This document shows, piece by piece, positions 37,974 through 45,814 of a stretch of 64,000 nt of DNA. Below the pieces are notes generated by a model. That model was given only the letters and a program-made list of their open reading frames with translations. It ran no database searches and had not been told where the DNA came from. Source of the DNA: Rummeliibacillus stabekisii. GTDB lineage: Bacteria; Bacillota; Bacilli; Bacillales_A; Planococcaceae. The stretch covers positions 682,001 through 746,000 of the forward strand of contig NZ_BJVD01000001.1 in assembly GCF_007988965.1 (NCBI RefSeq), in the 5' to 3' direction. Position numbers and translations under genes: made by a program. Within the stretch, counting starts at the first letter, position 1. Each line of letters begins with the position of its first letter.

Positions 37974-38861
37974 TTATTTGCCTTTTACTTGGCTCATTAC
38001 TTCTTCCGCAAAGTTGTCTTCGCGTTTTTCAATTCCTTCGCCAACTTCATAGCGCACGAAAGAAGTTAAAGTAGCGCCAGCAGATTTGATGTAGTCGCCC
38101 ACTTTTTGATCTGGGTTTTTAACGAATGCTTGGTCAAGTACGCAAATTTCTTCGAAATATTTACGAAGACGGCCTTCAACCATTTTTGCTACGATATTTT
38201 CTGGTTTACCTTCGTTAAGTGCTTGTTCAGTTAATACTTTGCGTTCATGAGCGATTTCTTCTTCAGAAACTTGGTCATGAGCGATGTATTTTGGATTTAA
38301 TGCAGCAATATGCATTGCAACATCTCTTCCTACGTTTTCATCAGTAGTACCTTCAAGAACAGCTAACACACCGATACGTCCGCCCATGTGTAAGTAAGCG
38401 CCGAATGCATCTGCATCTGTTTTTGAAGCAACTGTAAAGCGACGAAGAGTGATTTTTTCACCGATAGTAGCTATTGCTTGGGAAATATGTTCAGCAACAG
38501 TTGCACCGTTTTCCATTTTTGAATCCATAGCTTCTTCTAGAGTAGCTGGTTTTGCAGCTAATAAGTGATCCGCTAATTCTTTAACCAATTTTTGGAATCC
38601 TTCGTTTTTAGCAACAAAGTCTGTTTCAGCATTTACTTCTAAAAGTACAGCGTCATTGCCTTTTACTTCGATATAAGTTGTACCTTCTGCTGCGATACGA
38701 TCTGCTTTTTTAGCAGCTGAAGAAAGACCTTTTTCACGTAAGAAGTCGATTGCCGCTTCCATATCTCCATCTACTTTTACTAATGCTTTTTTACAATCCA
38801 TCATACCAGCACCAGTTTTTTCGCGTAATTCTTTAACCATTTTTGCAGTTACTTCTGCCAT
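37974..38861 (-). CDS. tsf: Translation elongation factor Ts
   Basis: Nucleotide exchange factor for EF-Tu. The 295-residue protein has an N-terminal UBA-like domain ([37 protein letters not shown]), the EF-Tu contact motif ([14 protein letters not shown]) and the core dimer domain. The ATG has AAGGAGG upstream. A 343-base gap after rpsB contains a terminator and a candidate tsf promoter. Confidence 0.96.
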   Translation of the reverse strand: MAEVTAKMVKELREKTGAGMMDCKKALVKVDGDMEAAIDFLREKGLSSAAKKADRIAAEGTTYIEVKGNDAVLLEVNAETDFVAKNEGFQKLVKELADHLLAAKPATLEEAMDSKMENGATVAEHISQAIATIGEKITLRRFTVASKTDADAFGAYLHMGGRIGVLAVLEGTTDENVGRDVAMHIAALNPKYIAHDQVSEEEIAHERKVLTEQALNEGKPENIVAKMVEGRLRKYFEEICVLDQAFVKNPDQKVGDYIKSAGATLTSFVRYEVGEGIEKREDNFAEEVMSQVKGK

Positions 38862-38958
38862 TGAAAATTCCTCCTTATAAATTCACATGAATTATTCCAG
38901 CTATATAGGGAACTTAAGTCCAACGTCCGGTGTAGATGCTAATGCAATATTTCCTTAA

Positions 38959-38964
38959 ATTATA
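38959..38964 (-). promoter_or_regulatory. Candidate -10 element for tsf
   Basis: Perfect TATAAT on the minus strand about 100 bases upstream of the tsf ATG, with only a weak -35 (ATGTCT) at 17 bases. It lies in the 343-base rpsB-tsf gap (38862-39204). Besides this and the rpsB terminator I see no gene or clear element in that gap. Confidence 0.35.
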
Positions 38965-39150
38965 TAATCCAGCAAATAAAGAGACATCAGTACACTGTGT
39001 GTTTATTTAAGAATACCCCAATAATTAGCATTAAACCAACTTTCTGCTTTAATAGATTGGTACGCTTACCAAAAAAGTTACGGCCGTTTTCTATTATGCG
39101 TTCATTGGTTTATAAAGCAAGCAAAGCTCCACTTTATTTTTATTATTCTC

Positions 39151-39188
39151 AAAAAAAGGTGATAAGAGGGTTTAGCCGCTTATCACCT
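39151..39188 (-). terminator. Strong intrinsic terminator after rpsB
   Basis: Stem of ten perfect pairs (AGGTGATAAG with CTTATCACCT), extended by GG/CC, followed by seven T on the minus strand, 17 bases after the rpsB stop. Confidence 0.92.
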
Positions 39189-39204
39189 GTTTTTTAATCA
39201 GAAA

Positions 39205-39927
39205 TTACTCAGCTGCAACCTCTTCAGCTGGAACTGCTTCTTCTTCGCCTTGTTTAGACTCGATTAAAGCATCTGCCATTTTTGAAGTAATTAATTTTAC
39301 AGCACGGATCGCATCGTCATTTGAAGGAATAACGTAGTCGATTTCATCTGGGTCACAGTTTGTATCAACCATTGCTACTAACGGAATGTTTAATTTGCGA
39401 GCTTCCGCTACTGCAATACGTTCTTTACGAGGATCTACAACAAACATAACGTCTGGTAGAGCGTGCATGTCACGGATACCACCTAAGAATTTAACAAGGC
39501 GTTCGTGTTGTTTTTTAAGTTGAACAACTTCTTTTTTAGGAAGAACTTCAAAAGTTCCGTCCTCTTCCATTCTTTCGATCTCTTTCAAACGTGCAACACG
39601 TTTTTGGATTGTACCGAAGTTTGTAAGAGTACCACCTAACCAACGTTGGTTGATATAGTAGTTACCTGAACGTTCTGCTTCTTCTTTAATTGCTTCTTGA
39701 GCTTGTTTTTTAGTACCAACGAAAAGTACTTTACCGCCGTCTTCGCCAACTTGGCGCATGAAGTCGTAAGCCTCTTCTAATTTTTTAACTGTTTTTTGTA
39801 AGTCGATAATATAAATTCCGTTACGTTCCACAAAAATATATTTTTTCATTTTTGGGTTCCAACGACGTGTTTGGTGACCGAAATGTACACCAGCTTCTAG
39901 TAATTGTTTCATTGAAATTACTGACAT
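39205..39927 (-). CDS. rpsB: 30S ribosomal protein S2
   Basis: Protein of the small subunit, 240 residues, with the usual [22 protein letters not shown] start, [14 protein letters not shown] and a short acidic tail. The ATG has AGGAGG upstream. A candidate promoter and a leader of about 110 bases with a hairpin lie between it and swrB, separating translation genes from the motility operon. Confidence 0.97.
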   Translation of the reverse strand: MSVISMKQLLEAGVHFGHQTRRWNPKMKKYIFVERNGIYIIDLQKTVKKLEEAYDFMRQVGEDGGKVLFVGTKKQAQEAIKEEAERSGNYYINQRWLGGTLTNFGTIQKRVARLKEIERMEEDGTFEVLPKKEVVQLKKQHERLVKFLGGIRDMHALPDVMFVVDPRKERIAVAEARKLNIPLVAMVDTNCDPDEIDYVIPSNDDAIRAVKLITSKMADALIESKQGEEEAVPAEEVAAE

Positions 39928-39984
39928 GATAGTTCCTCCTGATATGGTTTTTTTGTCCGCCGCATTCGTCCTTTATAAGAGCAA

Positions 39985-39997
39985 CTCGAAATTCGAG
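39985..39997 (-). other. Hairpin in the rpsB leader
   Basis: Near-palindrome CTCGAA/TTCGAG with a one-base centre in the middle of the predicted leader. It may be part of an S2 autoregulatory structure, but I could not build a convincing larger fold by eye. Confidence 0.3.
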
Positions 39998-40044
39998 CAC
40001 CTTCTCCTATATCAGAATACGTGTGTAATGTAACACCATTTGAT

Positions 40045-40073
40045 AATATATCATATCACCTGGTATTCTGCAA
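40045..40073 (-). promoter_or_regulatory. Sigma-A promoter of rpsB
   Basis: On the minus strand -35 TTGCAG (40068-40073), 17-base spacer and an extended -10 TGATATATT (hexamer 40045-40050), starting directly after the swrB stop codon. Confidence 0.6.
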
Positions 40074-40079
40074 GAAATA

Positions 40080-40607
40080 TTATTGCCCAAACTTTAAAAG
40101 CAACTCTACTTCAGTTTTCCCTTTTTGAAGGAGCTTTGCAATTTCATCCACAGACTTCCCGCTACGATAATATTTTTTTACCGTTTCTTCCATTGTTAAT
40201 GGTTTGGGCTGTTCCATGTTTACGGCCAAATGATCTTGAAAAGTTGCTTTTGGCGTATTTTTTTTAGTATTTTTTTGGTAGGCCTTTGCCACGCTATTAC
40301 GTGGCATTTTAAAGTTATTGAAGCTGCTTTCTTCTACTAGAGGGTGGTCCTTCTTCTGAACTTCTTTTTCATTGCTAGTTCTGTTTTCAAACGTTTGATG
40401 TGTTTTGGTTGCCAACTCTGCAATGAGACGGTTATTCTCATCTCTTATCTCCGCTAAATAAGCACCAAGGGAAGCCTCCAATTCATCTCTGACTTTTGTC
40501 TGATGAGTTTCTATATCTCTTAAACGAGAAATTTTGACATAAAGTAATGCAATAAAATAAAAGCTTAAAACTTGAGTGATAAACAAAAAGACTATACCTA
40601 TTACCAT
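40080..40607 (-). CDS. swrB: SwrB-like swarming motility protein
   Basis: Single-pass membrane protein of 175 residues. An N-terminal hydrophobic segment (residues 1-24) is followed by a coiled-coil-like charged stretch, a variable linker and a conserved C-terminal helix-turn-helix-like motif (MEETVKKYYRSGKSVDEIAKLLQKGKTEVELLLKF). In B. subtilis SwrB (YlxL), the gene after sigD, promotes flagellar type III export activation and hook-basal body completion. Position and C-terminus support the call; the middle is poorly conserved. Confidence 0.75.
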   Translation of the reverse strand: MVIGIVFLFITQVLSFYFIALLYVKISRLRDIETHQTKVRDELEASLGAYLAEIRDENNRLIAELATKTHQTFENRTSNEKEVQKKDHPLVEESSFNNFKMPRNSVAKAYQKNTKKNTPKATFQDHLAVNMEQPKPLTMEETVKKYYRSGKSVDEIAKLLQKGKTEVELLLKFGQ

Positions 40608-40615
40608 ATTTTTAC

Positions 40616-40918
40616 CTACCCTTTAAAATCTACTAAATGTCCTGCAAAAGGATGCGTTAAATCATTGATCTTAGCGCTGTTTTTTTCATTATTTTCCTGG
40701 GAGGCAGACTCAGTTCTATGAGCGACAGCTTCCTTTTTAGCTTTTCCAGTTGGACTGGATTCTGAGACAGATGTCCTCTTTCTAGCTTCTTGTTTTTGAT
40801 GTGCTCTGCTTGCTAATTCCTGTCCTAGCAGGGCTTGTTGCTGGTGTTGTTCCGATATTTTGCCTGCTTCAAAGGTTTTAGGCAAGGCTATTTGCAACTC
40901 AACAAATTTCAAACTCAT
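40616..40918 (-). CDS. Unnamed 100-residue protein between sigD and swrB
   Basis: I do not recognise a family. The predicted protein is very hydrophilic, with no membrane segment or signal peptide. It has a non-polar N-terminus (MSLKFVELQIALPKTFEAGK), a Lys/Glu/Ala/Gln-rich probably disordered or helical middle, and a short distinct C-terminus (HPFAGHLVDFKG) that looks like a conserved anchor. It starts 18 bases after sigD and ends 8 bases before swrB, so it belongs to the motility transcript. The tight spacing and its coding-like composition argue that it is real. Confidence 0.7.
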   Translation of the reverse strand: MSLKFVELQIALPKTFEAGKISEQHQQQALLGQELASRAHQKQEARKRTSVSESSPTGKAKKEAVAHRTESASQENNEKNSAKINDLTHPFAGHLVDFKG

Positions 40919-40936
40919 CCTACTGTCCCCTATCGG

Positions 40937-41707
40937 CTATTCATTTGGCATTTCAGCAGATAATATTTTGCGCAACTTAAAGATTGCTTTTGAATGGATT
41001 TGTGAAATGCGGGAAGTGGAAAGATGAAGCATTTCCCCAATTTCAGTAAGTGTCAGTTCCTCTGTATAAAATAAGCTGAGGACTTGCTGTTCCTTTTCAT
41101 TTAATTTTAAAATACTTTCAACCAAATCCTGTAAAAGTTCTGTTCGTACTGCTTCCTCTTCAGGGGTTTTTGTAAGATGGTCTCTTATAGCAAAAGACTT
41201 AATCTCAGTATCGTCTTGGTCAGTATTATGTTCGTCAATTGACAATATATTAGACATAAAATGTTCTTGCATCGTCTGATACACATCATCAACATTTATA
41301 TTTAATTGCTCTGCAACTTCTTCAGGGGTGACATGGCGCCCTAATTGTTGCTCCATTGCCTCAATTTGCAACTCCATTTTTTTAGACTTTTCCCTCGCAG
41401 AGCGTGGAAGCCAATCTTCTTTTCGTAGGCCGTCAATAATCGCGCCACGAACACGAAAAGAGGCATATGTATCAAACTTTAAATCTCTGTTAATATCAAA
41501 TTTATTAAGTGCATCAAACAACCCCATCATTCCAAGACTCGTTAATTCATCTTTTGAGATATTCTTTGGTAGATTTGTACCTATTCGCTGTACATGATAC
41601 GAAACGAGGGGTGTATATTTTTTTATTAGTAGATCACCTGCATGAGGATCGCGTGTTGCTGCCCAGTTTTGCCAAAGTTTCTGTTCTTCTTGTGTGGTTG
41701 TTTGCAT
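40937..41707 (-). CDS. sigD: RNA polymerase sigma factor SigD (FliA/WhiG family)
   Basis: Sigma factor for late flagellar, chemotaxis and autolysin genes. The 256-residue protein shows region 2 (GLFDALNKFDINRDLKFDTYASFRVRGAIIDGLR), region 3 and a region 4 helix-turn-helix (ELTLTEIGEMLHLSTSRISQIHSKAIFKLRK). The ATG has AGGGGGG upstream. Unlike a simple distal gene of fla/che, it has a terminator-like hairpin and its own extended -10 promoter immediately upstream. Its activity is expected to be held by FlgM, which is not in this window. Confidence 0.96.
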   Translation of the reverse strand: MQTTTQEEQKLWQNWAATRDPHAGDLLIKKYTPLVSYHVQRIGTNLPKNISKDELTSLGMMGLFDALNKFDINRDLKFDTYASFRVRGAIIDGLRKEDWLPRSAREKSKKMELQIEAMEQQLGRHVTPEEVAEQLNINVDDVYQTMQEHFMSNILSIDEHNTDQDDTEIKSFAIRDHLTKTPEEEAVRTELLQDLVESILKLNEKEQQVLSLFYTEELTLTEIGEMLHLSTSRISQIHSKAIFKLRKILSAEMPNE

Positions 41708-41734
41708 TTCGTATCCCCCCTAATATTTAACCAT

Positions 41735-41743
41735 ATTATATCA
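41735..41743 (-). promoter_or_regulatory. Extended -10 promoter of sigD
   Basis: TGATATAAT on the minus strand, with a perfect hexamer at 41735-41740 and no good -35. The start of transcription would be near 41728, about 20 bases before the ATG. Confidence 0.55.
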
Positions 41744-41749
41744 AATACT

Positions 41750-41784
41750 TACTATAAAAGGGAGCCAAATTATATGCTCCCTTT
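41750..41784 (-). terminator. Terminator-like hairpin upstream of sigD
   Basis: Perfect 9-base-pair stem (AAAGGGAGC with GCTCCCTTT, 10-base loop) followed by TATAGT on the minus strand, only a few bases after the unnamed 110-codon gene. The T run is poor, so it probably reduces rather than stops fla/che transcription into sigD. Confidence 0.65.
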
Positions 41785-41790
41785 TTAATA

Positions 41791-42123
41791 TTATTCATCT
41801 TGCGCCATCATACTCTTCACTGCTTTCGCCAGCTCCTCTGCTTGGCTTTCTGTATTTACTTCTAGATCAGCTTTTTCCATCTCTTCATTGACTTCAATAT
41901 GTTCATTGCTTGGATTTTCTTCTTGTTCAATTTCAGTGGGTGTGTACATAACAAAAGCAATCAAATAACGTACAAGAAAAGAAGCGATAAAAACGACTAA
42001 CGCAATGATAAATGTTTGGATAAGAATTTGAGTGGGTGTATCACCCGATTGAAGGTTGCAAAAAAAGTAAATCGTGAAAGCAGCTAGTGCTGCCCACCAA
42101 TTGTAAAAAATAGAACCCGCCAT
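41791..42123 (-). CDS. Unnamed small membrane protein between cheD and sigD
   Basis: No family recognised. The 110-residue protein has two hydrophobic segments (residues about 8-24 and 33-60) followed by a strongly acidic cytoplasmic-looking tail of about 45 residues rich in Glu. Its ATG overlaps the cheD stop codon by one base (TAATG), so it is translated with the chemotaxis genes. It ends next to the hairpin before sigD. B. subtilis has no gene at this place. A role in flagellar or chemoreceptor function is inferred from position only. Confidence 0.7.
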   Translation of the reverse strand: MAGSIFYNWWAALAAFTIYFFCNLQSGDTPTQILIQTFIIALVVFIASFLVRYLIAFVMYTPTEIEQEENPSNEHIEVNEEMEKADLEVNTESQAEELAKAVKSMMAQDE

Positions 42124-42623
42124 TAAATCTCCTTCACTCCTTGGTTGACCGTGCGAATCTGCAATAATGAATTGGCTGTATCAAACTCAATCGTTCTGCC
42201 GCTGTTACCGCCTGTATCCTCAGCTACAATAGGAATAGAGAAATTTTTCAGTTGTTGTTTGACTGCTTCTACATTTCTTGGCCCGATTCGCATTGATTCT
42301 CTATTTGTAGCGAATTGAAACATTTGGGAGCCTCCTGCAATTTTAGCCTTTAACCGAAAAGGATGAACGCCCTCTCTTTTTAACTGCTCAAGCATGGCCG
42401 GTATTGCCGTATCAGCGAATTTTGCTACATTTAGAGAATCGCTTCGTGAAAGGGATGAATCCGGCAACATTACATGGATTAACCCAGCAATACCCTTAAA
42501 TTCATCGTATAAAACGACGCCAACGCATGAACCTAGGCCTGATGTGCGGATCGTGTGAGGCGACTTGACTATATCCATTTGTGCAATTCCAACTTTTATT
42601 ACGGTGCTCACGCTTTCTATCAT
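42123..42623 (-). CDS. cheD: Chemoreceptor glutamine deamidase CheD
   Basis: Deamidates receptor glutamines and, bound to CheC, forms an adaptation switch. The 166-residue protein has the papain-like catalytic cysteine in TSGLGSCVGVVLYD, the histidine in GLIHVMLPDS and the AKIAGGSQMF segment. It starts one base after cheC, the standard partner arrangement. Confidence 0.95.
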   Translation of the reverse strand: MIESVSTVIKVGIAQMDIVKSPHTIRTSGLGSCVGVVLYDEFKGIAGLIHVMLPDSSLSRSDSLNVAKFADTAIPAMLEQLKREGVHPFRLKAKIAGGSQMFQFATNRESMRIGPRNVEAVKQQLKNFSIPIVAEDTGGNSGRTIEFDTANSLLQIRTVNQGVKEI

Positions 42624-42624
42624 T

Positions 42625-43257
42625 TTACAAAACCCCTAATGCACTAAAGATTGTTTCGAAAGATTCAGGATCCGGCAATAAAAAGAAATGTCCATGTACG
42701 GATTCTGAGCCTTCCATATGTTCTTCAAAAATCGTCGTGTCAATGACTATAGCATGGTCACCGATTTGCGAAAGTTCAATTAACCCATAACTTATAATGG
42801 CACCGAACATATCTACTGTCAGCGCAGGTGGGGTAGGCTGAATCTTTAACCCTGTAAAATCAGATAAGGATGATAAATAAGAACCTGATAATATGTTGCC
42901 AAGCTCTTGCATAGCTGAAATGCCCATATCCGATACATTTGTATCTTGAAAGTCAAATTTGTCATCATGTATTAATTTGCGAATAAAATGGTTGGCTTGT
43001 TCAACTGATAGGATGAAGAACATCCCTCCGGTTGCATCGCCTTCGATTCGAAGATAAATACTTACAACAACACTTTCTGCACCGCCAACAAATTCCATAA
43101 TTTCATTAAATGAAGCCATTTTAACATATGGAACTTTCATATCTATCTTTGTATTCAATAAATTAGAAAGAGCAGTAGCTGCATGCGCTGCTCCTATATT
43201 TCCAATCTCTTTCAATACATCTAAATGAACGGAGGTGATATTATTTTTAAAAGACAA
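42625..43257 (-). CDS. cheC: CheY-P phosphatase CheC
   Basis: Dephosphorylates CheY-P and binds CheD. The 210-residue protein carries both active-site helices, LKEIGNIGAAHAATALS near residue 15 and MQELGNILSGSYLSSLSDF near residue 112, each with the Glu and Asn needed for hydrolysis. The start is a TTG at 43257 preceded by AAGGGGG; no ATG is available before the first catalytic motif. Confidence 0.95.
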   Translation of the reverse strand: MSFKNNITSVHLDVLKEIGNIGAAHAATALSNLLNTKIDMKVPYVKMASFNEIMEFVGGAESVVVSIYLRIEGDATGGMFFILSVEQANHFIRKLIHDDKFDFQDTNVSDMGISAMQELGNILSGSYLSSLSDFTGLKIQPTPPALTVDMFGAIISYGLIELSQIGDHAIVIDTTIFEEHMEGSESVHGHFFLLPDPESFETIFSALGVL

Positions 43258-43269
43258 GAAAATGCCCCC

Positions 43270-43725
43270 TTATTTTAAGGTATGAAGTACTTTCTCTAAA
43301 TTTAATAGAATAAGAAGCCTTTTATCTGTCTTTGCTACGCCTGATATAAATTCTTCCTCGAATGAGCCGACCACTTCAGGCTGAGGTTCAATTGAACTCG
43401 TCGGGATATCCATCACATCATTGGCAGCATCTACAATAAAACCTACTTCCATATCATCTAGGGATATAATTATAATGCGTGTATCATCATTTTCTACCGT
43501 TGATTTCACGTTGAACCGGTCGCGCAAATCAATAATGGGTGTTACCACACCTCTTAGATTAATGACACCTTTAACGTAGCTGGGCGTTTTAGGTACGCGC
43601 GTAATATGCATCGCTTTTTCAATGCCTTGCACTTGGTTCACTGGAATGGCATACTCTTTTTCCCCTAATTGAAACACAATAACTTTCACACTATCCAAAT
43701 CTACTGCTTTTTCCAAAGTGCTCAC
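43270..43725 (-). CDS. cheW: Chemotaxis coupling protein CheW
   Basis: Couples receptors to CheA. The 151-residue SH3-like protein shows VIVFQLGEKEYAIPVNQVQGIE, TPSYVKGVINLRGVVTPIIDLR and ISLDDMEVGFIVDAANDVMDI. The GTG at 43725 is used here; a TTG three codons later (43716) is better spaced from AGGTG and may be the true start. It lies between cheA and cheC in the fla/che operon. Confidence 0.95.
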   Translation of the reverse strand: MSTLEKAVDLDSVKVIVFQLGEKEYAIPVNQVQGIEKAMHITRVPKTPSYVKGVINLRGVVTPIIDLRDRFNVKSTVENDDTRIIIISLDDMEVGFIVDAANDVMDIPTSSIEPQPEVVGSFEEEFISGVAKTDKRLLILLNLEKVLHTLK

Positions 43726-43740
43726 CTAACCTTCTAAACA

Positions 43741-45801
43741 TTATTTAATTAGTGAATTACAGTCTACAATTAATGCTACTTGGCCGTTTCCAAGGATAGT
43801 AGCCCCCGAAATGGCAAATACATTTGTTAAGTAATTTCCTAATGATTTCAACACAATCTCTTGCTGGCCTATAAACGAATCGACCACTAATCCTGCCATT
43901 TTTTCTCCTTTTCGCACAAGAACTACAGAATGGAATTCATCATGCTTTGGTTCTGGGCGAGGTACTTCAAAGAATTCATCAAGGAATAATAAAGGCACAA
44001 CTTTCCCGCGAAAATCGATTACTTTTTGATTATGCGCATTCATAATGTCAGAATTCCGAATAATTGATGTCTCAATAATAGATGAGAGCGGAATAGCATA
44101 AATTTCTTTTTCAATTTCAACAAGCATCACTGAAATAATCGATAGAGTCAGTGGTAACTGTATTGAGAATAATGAACCTTTGCCTTCTACAGATTCAATC
44201 GTAATATTACCGCCTAATGACTCGATTGTAGATTTAACCACATCTAAGCCTACTCCACGACCAGATATATCAGAAATAACTGAAGCTGTTGAAAAGCCTG
44301 AAGACAAAATTAATTCATTCACTTGTTGATCTGACATTGATTCTGCAGCTTCAGCTGTAACAATTCCTTTAGCAATCGCTTTTTCTAAAACTCGTTCTCT
44401 ATTGATTCCAGCACCATCATCTTCAAGCTCGATAAATACATGGTTACCACTATGATAAGCGCGCAAAACGATATTGCCTTGTTCTATTTTGCCAGCTTTC
44501 TTACGTACTTCTGGATCTTCTACACCATGATCTAAAGCATTTCGAATTAAATGGACAAGCGGATCACCTATTTCATCAATAACTGTTCTATCCAATTCAG
44601 TTTCTGCACCGATGATTTCAAGATTAACTTTTTTATGCAAATCGCGGGCTAACTGACGCACCATTTTTGGGAAACGATTGAATACTGTTTCAACTGGCAC
44701 CATGCGCATGGTTAAAATAATATTCTGCAAGTCGCCAGAAATGCGTGCCATTCTTTCTACGGTTTCATTCAACTCGCCGTGATTCAATTCACCAGCAATT
44801 GATTGTAAACGCCCACGATCAATTACAAGCTCTTCAAATAAGTTCATCAAAATATCCAATCGCTCAATGTTAACGCGGATTGTTTTACTACCTTGAGCAC
44901 TTTTCTTCTCTGTGACCTTATTATTTGGTACTGAGTTTGCTGCTTTTTGGACTGGAGTCTCTTTGGTTGTTTTTTCATCTTTAGAAACTACTTCTGCTGT
45001 TTCTTCTACCGTTGTAGCTGCAGCCTCTTCATTAGCCTTTGATTCATCAATTGGCGTGATAGTAATCCGTTCAACTTCCGAAACCTTCATTAGCTTACTT
45101 TGTAAGTCGTTAATTGGCTCTTTGGTTATAAAGGCAACGTGGAATTCTTGGTCGAATTGTTCTTCTTCCAATTTATCAACAGATGGCGAAGATTTCACCA
45201 CATCACCCAATTTTTCAAGAATATCAAATACCATATAAACGCGGGCAGCCTTTAAAAGACAGTCAGCACGTAGCATGACGGTAATCTCATATGTATGAAA
45301 ACCTTGCTCGCGAGATTGCTGAAGCACTGTTAATTCAAATTCATCGAATTGCAAAGCATCATTTGAAGATGCTCCAGATTCTTGTACTTCCTCTTTCGCA
45401 TCAGAAGCTTGTACGATTTCTTCACCATTCTCAATCATTTTTAATTTTTGTACAGTGCTCGTAACATCTCTTTTTCCATCACCTCCGCCAGAGATATCAT
45501 CAATCATTGCTTCAAGATGGTCCACGGATTCAAATACCACATCCAGAATTTCCGGCGTTACTGTAATTTTTTCATTGCGGATACCGTCTAGTACATTTTC
45601 CATCTTGTGAGTTAAGTCTGCTAGGTCTTCAAATCCCATTGTGGCAGACATCCCTTTTAATGTGTGGGCATTCCGAAAAATTTCATTTACGATAGCTAAA
45701 TCATGTGGATTTTGTTCTAGAGCCAGCAAATTTTCGTTACATGATTGAAGATGTTCTTTACTCTCATCTATAAAGACCTCTAAATATTGATTTGTATCCA
45801 T
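43741..45801 (-). CDS. cheA: Chemotaxis histidine kinase CheA
   Basis: Receptor-coupled kinase that phosphorylates CheY and CheB. The 686-residue protein has the Hpt domain with phosphorylated His46 (NAHTLKGMS), a P2 response-regulator-binding domain (about 155-250), a Lys/Thr/Glu-rich linker, the dimerisation helices from about 303, the ATPase domain (N box HLIRNALDHG near 417, DDGAG near 461, GRGVGLD near 514) and a C-terminal CheW-like domain. All catalytic motifs are intact. Confidence 0.97.
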   Translation of the reverse strand: MDTNQYLEVFIDESKEHLQSCNENLLALEQNPHDLAIVNEIFRNAHTLKGMSATMGFEDLADLTHKMENVLDGIRNEKITVTPEILDVVFESVDHLEAMIDDISGGGDGKRDVTSTVQKLKMIENGEEIVQASDAKEEVQESGASSNDALQFDEFELTVLQQSREQGFHTYEITVMLRADCLLKAARVYMVFDILEKLGDVVKSSPSVDKLEEEQFDQEFHVAFITKEPINDLQSKLMKVSEVERITITPIDESKANEEAAATTVEETAEVVSKDEKTTKETPVQKAANSVPNNKVTEKKSAQGSKTIRVNIERLDILMNLFEELVIDRGRLQSIAGELNHGELNETVERMARISGDLQNIILTMRMVPVETVFNRFPKMVRQLARDLHKKVNLEIIGAETELDRTVIDEIGDPLVHLIRNALDHGVEDPEVRKKAGKIEQGNIVLRAYHSGNHVFIELEDDGAGINRERVLEKAIAKGIVTAEAAESMSDQQVNELILSSGFSTASVISDISGRGVGLDVVKSTIESLGGNITIESVEGKGSLFSIQLPLTLSIISVMLVEIEKEIYAIPLSSIIETSIIRNSDIMNAHNQKVIDFRGKVVPLLFLDEFFEVPRPEPKHDEFHSVVLVRKGEKMAGLVVDSFIGQQEIVLKSLGNYLTNVFAISGATILGNGQVALIVDCNSLIK

Positions 45802-45814
45802 GAAGAGTCCTCCC

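Noticed and set aside
38997-39197. Plus-strand open frame in the rpsB-tsf gap
   Set aside because: It crosses the rpsB terminator, lacks a ribosome binding site and has no recognisable pattern.
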